From assembly GCA_036389695.1 (NCBI GenBank), contig DASVWG010000405.1, positions 1 through 24,606 on the forward strand: a stretch of DNA of 24,606 nt, read 5' to 3'. Of this stretch, positions 16,430-23,517 are shown piece after piece. Origin of the DNA: JALZHR01 sp036389695. Lineage in GTDB: Bacteria; Acidobacteriota; Blastocatellia; Pyrinomonadales; Pyrinomonadaceae. The number at the start of each line of letters is the position of its first letter. Within the stretch, counting starts at the first letter, position 1. The notes beneath the pieces are model-generated. The model worked only from the letters and a program-made list of their open reading frames with translations, did no database searches and had not been told where the DNA came from. The position numbers were made by a program, and so were the translations under genes.

Positions 16430-17103
16430 CTTACCAGCTACGGCTTTCGCCGCCTGTAGGAATTACAGTTTGTGGTCTGGACTTTATCTTCGCCTTTTAC
16501 TATTTTGTTAGCATTCAGGCGGGAGCCGTCAAGTCTCTACACTTTTTTGAAGTTTTATGAAATTGAGAAAATACACTGAGCAACAATTAAAAGCCGCAGT
16601 CAAAGAATCTTATTCTTTTGCTCAAACCTTAAAGTTACTCAATATAGTTCCTTGCGGTGGAAACTATCTTGTATTAAAGAAAGCAATTTCTCACTTTAAT
16701 TTAGATACTTCCCACTTTACCTTTCAACTTTGGAATAAAGGCAGGAAAATTGGAGCAAGAAAACCAATCGAAAAATATTTGAATAACGAAATTCCAATAT
16801 CTTCCAACAAGTTAAAGAAACGATTGATTAATGAAAAGATTTTTATTCCCGAATGTTCAAATTGTAATCTTATGGAATGGCTTGGAAAACCAATTCCACT
16901 TGAACTTGACCATATTAACGGAAATCCTTTAGACAATCGTTTGAAAAACTTGCGTTTACTTTGCCCGAACTGTCACGCCCTAACTCCGACATATCGAGGT
17001 AAAAACAAAAACTTCAAACTTAGCTCGGTATTGCCATTTTAAAGGTTTCACCGAATTTGACTCCATTCATACAGAAGATTTCGCTTCTGATGCTCAAAGA
17101 ACT
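16430..17103 (-). mobile_element. Group I intron (IC3-like) in tRNA-Leu(UAA)
   Basis: 674 nt. The exon ends in GACTT. An internal guide GAGTC (17063-17059) pairs with it, leaving the required U-G pair at the 5' splice site. Core elements match the Azoarcus tRNA-Ile intron closely: AAATTCGGTGAAACCT (17058-17043, P3/P4), ATGGCAATACCGAGC (17037-17023, P5/P4'), GTGTAGAGACTTGACGGC (16542-16525, P3'/P7), AAGTCCAGACC within 16490-16474 (P7'), and a GAAA-capped P9 (16454-16441). The last intron base is G (16430), as required. P6 is formed by TTTGAAG (17018-17012) and CTTCAAA (16552-16546), and the endonuclease gene fills its loop on the other strand. Confidence 0.9.
16557..17042 (+). CDS. HNH homing endonuclease, antisense within the intron
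   Basis: 161 aa. The HNH core is LELDHINGNPLDNRLKNLR (115-133). H119, N131 and H140 are the HNH residues, and C100/C103 (PECSNC) with C136/C139 (LCPNC) form a zinc ribbon. The N-terminal half (about 7-55), with SFAQTLKLLNI and GGNYLVLKKAI, looks like the helix-turn-helix found in many phage and intron HNH proteins and probably reads DNA. The gene is AT-rich compared with its neighbours, a sign of transfer. It runs opposite to the tRNA and intron. No good ribosome binding site is seen before ATG 16557. Its last codons overlap the conserved ribozyme core. Confidence 0.92.
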   Translation: MKLRKYTEQQLKAAVKESYSFAQTLKLLNIVPCGGNYLVLKKAISHFNLDTSHFTFQLWNKGRKIGARKPIEKYLNNEIPISSNKLKKRLINEKIFIPECSNCNLMEWLGKPIPLELDHINGNPLDNRLKNLRLLCPNCHALTPTYRGKNKNFKLSSVLPF

Positions 17104-17147
17104 AAGTCCTGTGCGTCTACCTATTCCGCCACCCAAGCACTTGGAAA

Positions 17148-17177
17148 AGATTAGCACAGGCGCGGTTTACCAGACAA
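17148..17177 (-). promoter_or_regulatory. Possible promoter of tRNA-Leu
   Basis: On the minus strand TTGTCT (-35, 17177-17172), 18 bp, TAATCT (-10, 17153-17148). The predicted start falls a few bases before the mature tRNA end at 17138. Moderate match to the sigma-70 consensus. Confidence 0.45.
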
Positions 17178-17255
17178 ATGGCAAAATCGAATGACAAATC
17201 GTAAAATTATTGCAATACTGTGTTCGCTTGCTTTAGACTTTCTGCGAGGAGAAAT

Positions 17256-17732
17256 ATGGAACAATACGCCTGGATTTTGTGGATTGTTTTGGGCGTGGTT
17301 TTGATTATCGCCGAGACGTTTACGCTCGGTTTTGTGTTGTTCTGGTTCGGCATCGGCGCGGTGGCGGCGGCGCTGGTCGGGCTTCTCGGTTTCGGCGTGG
17401 TGACGCAGTTTCTGGTTTTTGCGATTGTCTCGATTGCTCTGACGGTGCTTTCGCGCACGATTTTTGCGAGATATTATTCGCACGGCGACGCAGATGCGAT
17501 AAAAACGGGAATCGACTCTTTGCCGGGACAAATCGGAACCGTCACGATAGCCAGCAAAGGCGCGCTCAAGGAAGGCGCGGTGAAAGTTTACGGCTCGACG
17601 TGGACGGCTTTTCCCGAAGCCGGCGAAGAACCGCTCGCCGAAGGCGAAAAGGTCGAAGTAAGCCGCGTGCAGGGCTCGTCGATTTACGTCAAAAGAATCA
17701 ATGAATTACCCGAATGGCGGGAAGAGAAATAG
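17256..17732 (+). CDS. NfeD-family membrane protein
   Basis: 158 aa from ATG 17256, which has GAGGAG 5 bp upstream; a longer in-frame start exists 36 bp earlier but lacks this site. Three hydrophobic segments cover about 5-75. The soluble C-terminal part (about 88-150) has the OB-fold pattern of NfeD: GQIGTVTIASKG, GAVKVYGSTWTAF and GEKVEVSRVQGSSIYV. NfeD proteins usually act with a stomatin/SPFH protein in membrane quality control. No SPFH gene is next to it here. It is convergent with the PP2C gene and shares a hairpin with it. Confidence 0.9.
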   Translation: MEQYAWILWIVLGVVLIIAETFTLGFVLFWFGIGAVAAALVGLLGFGVVTQFLVFAIVSIALTVLSRTIFARYYSHGDADAIKTGIDSLPGQIGTVTIASKGALKEGAVKVYGSTWTAFPEAGEEPLAEGEKVEVSRVQGSSIYVKRINELPEWREEK

Positions 17733-17733
17733 G

Positions 17734-17851
17734 AAGGCAAAAGGCAAAAGGTAAAAGGCAAAAGTAAAAAACAGAAAGCAAAAAGAGCGTCCTACTGGAA
17801 TTAAAGTAAGACGCTCTTTATTTTTGCCTTTTACCTTTTGCCTTTTGCCTT
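17734..17851. terminator. Two-level hairpin between convergent genes
   Basis: Outer arms 17734-17763 and 17822-17851 are exact 30-nt complements made of GGCAAAA-type units. An inner pair, AAAGAGCGTC (17782-17791) and GACGCTCTTT (17810-17819), is followed by T-rich sequence on both strands. It lies directly after the NfeD stop codon and 16 bp before the PP2C stop. A bidirectional terminator is the simplest reading. Confidence 0.8.
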
Positions 17852-17867
17852 AAACTTTCCTTTTGCC

Positions 17868-18806
17868 TTAAACAATCTCCGCCGTGTCCTGGTCTGCCGT
17901 GTCGTGAATGTCGTTGAAATTGACGATTTCGAGCTTGACGTCTTCTTCGGTCGGCTCGGCTAAATCGCTGCCGGTTAGTTTGGCGACGATGACGGTGATG
18001 TTGTCTTCGCCGCCGCGCTCGTTGGCTTCTTTGACGAGCAGGGCGGTCGCCATCTGCAATTGGTCGCTGTTTTCCATGACGATTCTGAGCATATCTTCGC
18101 CGCGCAGTTTATTCGATAAACCGTCGCTGCATAAAAGCAGAATGTCGTCGCGCTGCGGGTAGAGCCGCGCCGGGACGGGATAAATTTCGTTTTGCGCGCC
18201 GAGCGCCTGCAAAATAACGTTTTTCAGAGCGTGCGTTTCGGCTTCTTCGGGCTGAATCTGCTGGGCGTCGATTAATTGCTGAACGAGCGATTGGTCTTTG
18301 GTGATTTGATAAATTTTCGCGTTGCGAATCAGGTAAGCGCGGCTGTCGCCGACCTGAATTATATCGACGGCTTCGCGCGTCACGCCGATACCGGTAAAGG
18401 TCGCGCCCATGCCGCTGTATTCGGGATTGCTGCGCTGCTCGCGGTGAATCAGATGATTGGCGTAAACGGTCGCTTCGTAAAGCCGCGCGATTAACGAATC
18501 GCCGAGGTCGGCGTCGGGATTGGTCGTCACATCGGGGTCGTCGTTCAGGATTTTATCGCTGATGGTGTCGACCGCCATTTTACTGGCGACTTCGCCGGCG
18601 AGCGCGCCGCCCATCCCGTCCGAAACGGCTAGGACGACGCCGTAGTCGTCAACCTCGAAGCGCTGCGATTCGATGACGAAATCGCTCGGTTCCTGAGAGC
18701 TGGTCCAGGTTTTTGAACCCGCAATCTGCAGCAAAAGATAATTGTCTTCATTGCCGCGGCGAACGCGTCCAATGTGTGACGTGGCGTGAATCTCAACAAT
18801 CAACAT
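17868..18806 (-). CDS. PP2C-family Ser/Thr protein phosphatase
   Basis: 312 aa cytoplasmic metal-dependent phosphatase. Motifs in order: RRGNEDN (16-22; the Asp binds metal), SDGMGG (62-67; D63), SGMGATF (131-137), VGDSRAYL (152-159), SDGLSN (227-232; D228) and GGEDNIT (265-271; D268). All metal ligands of the PppM/PstP-type bacterial enzymes are present. It would reverse Hanks-type Ser/Thr kinase phosphorylation, but no kinase gene lies in the window. There is no Shine-Dalgarno between the start codon and the hairpin that ends 10 bp upstream, so translation may be leaderless or use a start I cannot define. Confidence 0.94.
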   Translation of the reverse strand: MLIVEIHATSHIGRVRRGNEDNYLLLQIAGSKTWTSSQEPSDFVIESQRFEVDDYGVVLAVSDGMGGALAGEVASKMAVDTISDKILNDDPDVTTNPDADLGDSLIARLYEATVYANHLIHREQRSNPEYSGMGATFTGIGVTREAVDIIQVGDSRAYLIRNAKIYQITKDQSLVQQLIDAQQIQPEEAETHALKNVILQALGAQNEIYPVPARLYPQRDDILLLCSDGLSNKLRGEDMLRIVMENSDQLQMATALLVKEANERGGEDNITVIVAKLTGSDLAEPTEEDVKLEIVNFNDIHDTADQDTAEIV

Positions 18807-18815
18807 AATTAAATA

Positions 18816-18881
18816 AGTGCTGAGTACTGAGTACTGAGTACTGAGTTTTTATTTTTCACTCAGTACTCAGTACTCAGCACT
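18816..18881 (-). terminator. Tandem-repeat hairpin after the PLP enzyme gene
   Basis: A left arm of GAGTACT units (18816-18846) pairs with a right arm of AGTACTC units (18858-18881). The right arm is a 24-nt exact match to the start of the left arm, and the left arm has one more unit. The loop is AT-rich. It starts 6 bp past the cystathionine enzyme stop and ends 10 bp before the PP2C start, so it separates the two minus-strand genes. Confidence 0.65.
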
Positions 18882-18886
18882 TTCCA

Positions 18887-20020
18887 CTAACTAAGCGCTT
18901 GGTCTAAATCTTCAATAATATCTTCAATGTCCTCAATCCCGACCGAAATTCGCACCAAACCTTCGGTAATTCCGAGCTGGTCGCGTTTTTCCTGCGGCAC
19001 GGAAGCGTGCGTCATCGTCGCCGGATGCGAAATCAAACTCTCGACTCCGCCGAGACTTTCCGCCAAAGTGCAAAGCTTGACGCTTTCCAGAACCTTTTTT
19101 GCATTGTCCAGCGAGCCGGTTTCGAACGAGACCATTCCGCCGAAGCCTTTCTGCTGGCGCTTGGCAAGCTCGTGCTGCGGATGCGAAGTCAGACCCGGAT
19201 AATAAACTTTCCGCACTCGCGGATGCTCGGCTAAAAAATTGGCGACGGCGCGACCGTTTTCGTTGTGTTTTTCCATCCTGACGGCTAAGGTTTTCGTGCC
19301 GCGCAAAACCAGAAACGAATCGAACGGCGAAAGGATTGCGCCGACGCTGTTCTGGATAAACTGAATCCAGTTGGCGTCTTCTTCGTCGTTCAAAGCGACA
19401 AAACCGCCGATGCTGTCCGAATGCCCGTTTAAGTATTTCGTCGTCGAGTGTACGACAATATCGACGCCGAAGTTTATCGGCTGCTGCAAATACGGCGACA
19501 TAAACGTGTTGTCGCAGACGACTTTCGCGCCTCGCGAATGCGCGATTTCGGAAACGGCTTGCAAATCCGTGACCGCCATCACGGGATTGGTCGGCGTTTC
19601 GACGAAAACCATTTTCGTATTCGGCTTGAAAGCTTGCTCGATGTTCAGCGTGTCGGAAGTGTCGGCTAAATCGAACTGGATTCCGTAATTCGCTAAAACT
19701 CTGGCGAAAAGACGATAAGTTCCGCCGTATGTATTATCGCCTAAAATAACGTGGTCGCCCGCTTTGACCAGTTTTAAAACGGCGTCGGTCGCCGACATTC
19801 CCGAAGCGAATGCGTAGCCGAAGCGCGCGTTTTCCAGCGCGGCGATATTTTTTTCCAGCGCCGCGCGCGTCGGGTTGTGCGTCCGCGCGTATTCATAGCC
19901 TTTGTGATTGCCGAGTCCGTCCTGCGCGTAGGTCGAAGTTTGATAAATCGGCACGCTGACCGCGCCTGTGGCGGCATCCGGTTCGTTTCCGGCGTGTATT
20001 GCTATCGTTGAAAAACCCAT
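18887..20020 (-). CDS. Cystathionine gamma-synthase/gamma-lyase family PLP enzyme
   Basis: 377 aa. Cys/Met-metabolism PLP-dependent enzyme of the trans-sulfuration pathway. The PLP lysine is K195 in HSTTKYLNGHSD. The cofactor-binding D170 (VVCDNTF), SGMSAT (73-78) and YEYARTHNPTR (42-52; Tyr and Arg reach the neighbour's phosphate) are present. The C-terminal domain holds TLAESLGGVESLISHPA and VRISVGIED, both typical. Length is normal. Sequence alone does not separate synthase (MetB) from lyase (MccB/CTH), so no symbol is given. The start has no strong ribosome binding site. I see no SAM riboswitch upstream. Confidence 0.93.
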   Translation of the reverse strand: MGFSTIAIHAGNEPDAATGAVSVPIYQTSTYAQDGLGNHKGYEYARTHNPTRAALEKNIAALENARFGYAFASGMSATDAVLKLVKAGDHVILGDNTYGGTYRLFARVLANYGIQFDLADTSDTLNIEQAFKPNTKMVFVETPTNPVMAVTDLQAVSEIAHSRGAKVVCDNTFMSPYLQQPINFGVDIVVHSTTKYLNGHSDSIGGFVALNDEEDANWIQFIQNSVGAILSPFDSFLVLRGTKTLAVRMEKHNENGRAVANFLAEHPRVRKVYYPGLTSHPQHELAKRQQKGFGGMVSFETGSLDNAKKVLESVKLCTLAESLGGVESLISHPATMTHASVPQEKRDQLGITEGLVRISVGIEDIEDIIEDLDQALS

Positions 20021-20550
20021 AGAAATGTGCGGAAGTATTTTCGAAATATAAAAACACTTCAGTGCAATTTTAATCGAAAAAAAGCTAAAATTACACTTGA
20101 TTTAACGAGAAATTATGGTAACTTGCGAAACCGAAAATTGCAAACACGCCGAAAGGACAAAATGGCGGAAACGCTGGTTGTGATGAAGTGTGTTTTTAGT
20201 TCAGCGATTCTATATGCTAGTCTTGGGCACGCTCGTTCACACTCGCGTTTCCGCCTGCTTTAGCCACGTGCTTTAGCGCGTGGTCAGGATTCGGTTAAAA
20301 ATGAAAGGGCGTTTCAACGTCCTTTTCTATCTATTATGGAAGGACGTTGAAACGCCCTGGAGTAATCTGTTCTAATTATTCCACGCGCTGAAGCGCGTGG
20401 CTAAAAATAAACCGCGCTAAACGGAAAAAGAATCCGACGGCTTTTTTTATTGATTCAAATAAACTGTTAAATTTTTCTTTGCGATACGAAAAAATTAGTT
20501 AAAATAGCAAAGTAGTCTTTCCAAAAATTTTAATAGAGGACCGAAAAAGA
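20021..20550. other. Spacer between divergent genes, holding the second nested repeat
   Basis: About 530 bp. It contains the nested inverted repeat (20259-20405). The stretch just before PilZ carries TAAAAT at about 20500-20505 as a possible -10. A 22-codon frame at 20115-20183 is discussed under rejected items. No other gene is supported. Confidence 0.5.
20259..20405. repeat. Nested inverted-repeat element, copy 2
   Basis: Outer arms 20259-20283 and 20381-20405 are 25 nt with two mismatches, and contain TAGCCACG-GCTTTAGCGCGTGG-like sequence. Inner arms, AGGGCGTTTCAACGTCCTT (20306-20324) and its exact complement (20340-20358), are identical to the inner arms of the copy at 8503-8572. The right outer arm is itself a perfect hairpin, CCACGCGCT-GA-AGCGCGTGG. 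The outer arms of the two copies differ in sequence, but each remains paired within its own copy. Confidence 0.85.
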
Positions 20551-20883
20551 ATGTTACCAAACGAACCTGAAGAAGCGCTTTCTCCGGCAGAAAGGCGTCA
20601 CTCAGACCGTAAAAAACTAATCGTCGACGTGCATTTTAACGGCGGCGACGCGACCGGCATCGCCAACACGCGCGACATCGGCATCGGCGGGCTTTACATG
20701 ACGACCAACGCCGCGCTCGACACCGGAACGCTCGTTTTTCTGAAGATGACCGTCGGCGGCAGGGAAATCGCCTTGAGCGGCGTCGTCGTTTACACCGACC
20801 CCGGACACGGCGTCGGCGTGCGCTTTCACGGTCTTTCGGACGAAAACGCCGCGATTTTAAAAAACGAATTGGAACTCGATTGA
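20551..20883 (+). CDS. PilZ-domain protein
   Basis: 110 aa, a single PilZ domain expected to bind cyclic-di-GMP. The first motif RxxxR is R16-HSD-R20 in RRHSDRK. The second, usually D/N-x-S-x-x-G, reads DIGIGG (42-47) with Gly in place of Ser. The rest fits the fold: GTLVFLKMTVGGREIALSGVV, then GHGVGVRFHGLS. AGGA lies before the ATG. It stands 105 bp before the ligase gene on the same strand. The window also holds a GGDEF-EAL enzyme and type IV minor pilins, two usual partners of PilZ signalling. Confidence 0.9.
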   Translation: MLPNEPEEALSPAERRHSDRKKLIVDVHFNGGDATGIANTRDIGIGGLYMTTNAALDTGTLVFLKMTVGGREIALSGVVVYTDPGHGVGVRFHGLSDENAAILKNELELD

Positions 20884-20988
20884 TTTAATAAAAATTGATT
20901 TAATGAATTGAAACTCAATTAATTTGTCGTCTTAATCTCGCAGAAGTTTTTGCAGCGGACGACGCACAAAGGACGAAGGACAAATCTT

Positions 20989-22110
20989 ATGTTTGAGCAA
21001 TTTACGCTCGGAATCGAAGAGGAATTTCAGATTGTTGACCCGAAGACGCGCGAACTGCGCTCGCACGTTTCGGAAATTCTGGACGAAGGCAAGCTGCTTT
21101 TGGGCGAAAAATTAAAGCCGGAAATGATTCAGTCGATGATTGAAGTCGGCACCGGCATCTGTCACAACATACAGGAAGCGCGCGAAGATATTTCCAAGCT
21201 GCGCTGCATCATCTCGTCGCTCGCGCGAAAAAAGGATTTGGAAATCGTCGCCGCTTCGACGCATCCGTTTTCGCACTGGGGCGACCAGAAAATTTTTGAC
21301 GACGAGCGATACGAATTTATCGTTGAAGAACTGCAGATGGTGGCGCGCTCGCTGCTTATTTTCGGGCTGCACGTTCACGTCGGCATCGAAATTCCCGAAC
21401 GCCGGATTCATATTATGAACGCCGCCCGCTATTTTCTGCCGCACGTTCTGGCGATGACGACCTCCAGCCCGTTCTGGCTCGGCTTTAACACGGGCTTGAA
21501 ATCCTACCGCTCGGAAGTCTTCAAAAAATTTCCGCGCACCGATATTCCGGACCATTTCGAGTCCTATCAACAGTATGAAAGCTACGTCGATTTGCTCATC
21601 AAGATGAACTGCATCGACAACGCGAAAAAGATTTACTGGGACGTGCGCCCGCACCCGTTTTTCCCGACGCTGGAATTTCGCGTCTGCGATATTCCGACGC
21701 GCGTGGACGACACGGTCGCCGTCGCCGCGCTGTTTCAGGCAATCGTCGCCAAGCTCGACACGCTGATAGATAAAAATCTCGGTTTCCGTCTTTATCATCG
21801 CCGCCTGATTCAGGAAAACAAATGGCGCGCCGTGCGCTACGGGCTGGACGGAAAGCTTCTGGATTTGGGCAAACAAAAAGAAGTTCCGGTCAAAGATTTG
21901 ATACGGGAACTGCTCGAATTTGTTGACGACGTGGTCGACGATTTAGGCTCGCGCAAGGAAATCGAGCACGTCCACACGATTCTGGAACGCGGCACTTCAG
22001 CCGACGAACAGCTGCGCGTTTACGCCGAAGCGGGCAACGATTTCAAGCCGGTCGTCGATATGCTCATCAAAAACACGATGCAAAGCGTGCCCGAACAGTG
22101 TTTTGATTAG
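20989..22110 (+). CDS. Glutamate-cysteine ligase GCS2-type / carboxylate-amine ligase (YbdK-like)
   Basis: 374 aa from ATG 20989, with AAGGAC about 9 bp upstream; a TTG 39 bp earlier is possible but less likely. ATP-dependent ligase of the GCS2 family. LGIEEEFQIVD at the N-terminus carries the metal-binding glutamates. ASTHPFSHW, GLHVHVGIEIP and WDVRPHPFFPTLEFRVCD are the family's conserved blocks. True plant/proteobacterial GCS2 enzymes make gamma-glutamylcysteine; YbdK-like members have weak or different activity, so the substrate is uncertain. Length is normal. It ends with its own strong terminator. Confidence 0.92.
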   Translation: MFEQFTLGIEEEFQIVDPKTRELRSHVSEILDEGKLLLGEKLKPEMIQSMIEVGTGICHNIQEAREDISKLRCIISSLARKKDLEIVAASTHPFSHWGDQKIFDDERYEFIVEELQMVARSLLIFGLHVHVGIEIPERRIHIMNAARYFLPHVLAMTTSSPFWLGFNTGLKSYRSEVFKKFPRTDIPDHFESYQQYESYVDLLIKMNCIDNAKKIYWDVRPHPFFPTLEFRVCDIPTRVDDTVAVAALFQAIVAKLDTLIDKNLGFRLYHRRLIQENKWRAVRYGLDGKLLDLGKQKEVPVKDLIRELLEFVDDVVDDLGSRKEIEHVHTILERGTSADEQLRVYAEAGNDFKPVVDMLIKNTMQSVPEQCFD

Positions 22111-22140
22111 CAGCAAGCGTCGGTCAAATTGAAAAACCCG

Positions 22141-22179
22141 AAGTCAGGTTGAATGAATTATCGTCAACCTGACTTTTTT
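22141..22179 (+). terminator. Terminator of the ligase gene
   Basis: 12-bp perfect arms AAGTCAGGTTGA (22141-22152) and TCAACCTGACTT (22164-22175) running into a T-run to 22179. It starts 31 bp past the stop codon. Confidence 0.9.
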
Positions 22180-22212
22180 ACGAATATTTTGTTAAACATT
22201 TACAAACAATAG

Positions 22213-22241
22213 TTGACAGAGTTTACCCCGATTAGTATAAA
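22213..22241 (+). promoter_or_regulatory. Sigma-70-type promoter of the minor pilin operon
   Basis: TTGACA (22213-22218), 17-bp spacer, TATAAA (22236-22241). The -35 is a perfect match, the -10 one base off, and the spacing ideal. The expected start near 22248 leaves about 60 nt before the first pilin ATG. Confidence 0.75.
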
Positions 22242-22309
22242 ATTATAAATTGTAGTGCCGCTTGAGTACTAGCCAGCCGCCTAAACATCTTCCAAAACGC
22301 GAGACTTAG

Positions 22310-22954
22310 ATGAAAGAAACTGAATCGAATTTTCAAAAAGGTTTTTCATTACTGGAACTGCTTATTGTCATCGTCATCGTCGGCATTATATCGGTGATGG
22401 CGATGACGCAGTTTGGCAGAACGGAAACCCGGCTGCAGCGGCAGAACATCGCGCGGGAGTTAAAAGTTTATCTGGAGCGCGCGCGTTTCGATTCGATTAA
22501 GCGGCGCGCAATGGTGCGCGACACCGATATGGCGCGCGTCGTCATCACCAGCGCGACGGCGTTCAGCGTGACGACGGATATGAATCTAAACGGCGTCATC
22601 GACACCGCCGACACGCGTTTTATGAGTTTGAACGGGCGCACCGACGCGCGGATTATGCTCGATAGTCAGACTTTTCCGATAACCATTTTTTTCGATTATC
22701 GCGGGCAGGCAATCGCCGTCGACCGGTTTAACAACGTGATACCGACTATCCCGCGATTTACGATTTGCGACGCCAATTGCACGGTTGCCACGGCGACGCC
22801 AAACAATTCGACGGTCATCAACATTACGCCGACCGGCACGGTCGCCATGCTGAGCGGCGGCACGACTCTTTCGAATGTCAACGCTCCCAATGTGACGACG
22901 GTCAGCGGCAATACAAACATCAGCAACCTGGTTTATGTCAACGGTAATTATTAG
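22310..22954 (+). CDS. Prepilin-like protein, GspH/FimT type minor pilin
   Basis: 214 aa. The prepilin leader ends in FQKG, cut before FSLLELLIVIVIVGIISV, with the conserved Glu at position 5 of the mature protein. The N-terminal hydrophobic helix and the following helix with ARELKVYLERARFDSIKR are typical of GspH/FimT minor pilins, which start pilus assembly. The C-terminal half is Thr/Asn-rich and poorly conserved. It is the first gene of a four-gene cluster (FimT-, PilV-, PilW-, PilX-like). The mature protein is exported by the type IV pilus machinery. Confidence 0.88.
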   Translation: MKETESNFQKGFSLLELLIVIVIVGIISVMAMTQFGRTETRLQRQNIARELKVYLERARFDSIKRRAMVRDTDMARVVITSATAFSVTTDMNLNGVIDTADTRFMSLNGRTDARIMLDSQTFPITIFFDYRGQAIAVDRFNNVIPTIPRFTICDANCTVATATPNNSTVINITPTGTVAMLSGGTTLSNVNAPNVTTVSGNTNISNLVYVNGNY

Positions 22955-23009
22955 TCCGCGAACAAACTGAACGGAAGTTTTCGGTCAGAAGGTTTTATCC
23001 GCTCAACGT

Positions 23010-23510
23010 ATGAAAAGCAGCAAAAAGAAAAAAACTTCTTCTGCCGGCGCAGGCAAGCCGGTTGAAAAAAACCGGACAAAACGCGAAGACGGCTTTTCGT
23101 TAATCGAAGTCATCATCGCGATGATTATCTTGCTGGTCGCGCTGCTCGGGGTTTTTCTTACTTTTACCTACGCCGTTAATTACAACGCCGGAAACAATTC
23201 GCGCGCGCAGGCGCTTTCGATTTTGCAGCAGGAAGTCGAGCTTCTGCGCAGCGCCAAATTCACGCCCGGCGTGACCGACGCCGCTCTGACCGGCGGCGAA
23301 AAAACGGCGAAAATTATCACTGCGGCGGACGGCAGCCGTTTTCGCGTCAACATTACCGTGGACGACGACCCTTTTATGGCTAACGTTCAAACCGATGCGA
23401 CCAAAACTTTAAAGGAAATAACCGTCAGGGTCACGAGCGAAAGCCCGACGCCGGGCTGGCAGACGGCTGTGCCGGCGACGGTTTTTTTGCGCCGCGTCAG
23501 GTCAAACTAG
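23010..23510 (+). CDS. PilV-like minor pilin with a long basic leader
   Basis: 166 aa. The prepilin site is REDG before FSLIEVIIAMIILLVALLG, with the conserved Glu 5. SRAQALSILQQEVELLRS after the helix fits PilV. The leader is unusually long (28 residues to the cut) and very basic (KSSKKKKTSSAG, KNRTKR), against about 6-13 residues for a usual type IVa prepilin. A later start could shorten it, but no other ATG is available before the cleavage site. The end lies 7 bp before the PilW-like start, so the two are co-transcribed. Confidence 0.87.
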   Translation: MKSSKKKKTSSAGAGKPVEKNRTKREDGFSLIEVIIAMIILLVALLGVFLTFTYAVNYNAGNNSRAQALSILQQEVELLRSAKFTPGVTDAALTGGEKTAKIITAADGSRFRVNITVDDDPFMANVQTDATKTLKEITVRVTSESPTPGWQTAVPATVFLRRVRSN

Positions 23511-23517
23511 AGGATAG

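Larger units (their letters stand above)
16378..17138 (-). tRNA. tRNA-Leu(UAA), interrupted by a group I intron
   Basis: 5' exon 17138-17104: acceptor GCTTGGG, TG, D-arm GCG...CGC with GGT-AGA, anticodon stem CAGGA, then loop CTT. 3' exon 16429-16378: AAAA, stem TCCTG, a long variable arm (ATCCTTCGGGGT), T-arm GCGGG-TTCGATT-CCCGC, acceptor CCCAAGC, A, and an encoded CCA. Joining the exons gives loop CUUAAAA, so the anticodon is UAA, cut between U34 and A35. This is the same site as the well-known tRNA-Leu(UAA) intron of cyanobacteria. The long variable arm confirms a class II tRNA. Confidence 0.93.

Noticed and set aside
20021..20160. SAM (S-box) riboswitch or other met leader near the cystathionine enzyme
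   Set aside because: Read on the strand of that gene, I could not find the conserved S-box helices or a terminator between the upstream region and the start codon.
20115..20183. 22-codon frame with C-x4-C-x-H before the nested repeat, and an overlapping frame at 20162
   Set aside because: Too short to support, and the only ribosome-site-like sequence (AAAGGAC) belongs to the overlapping frame. No known leader peptide family recognised. Worth a look only if conserved in relatives.
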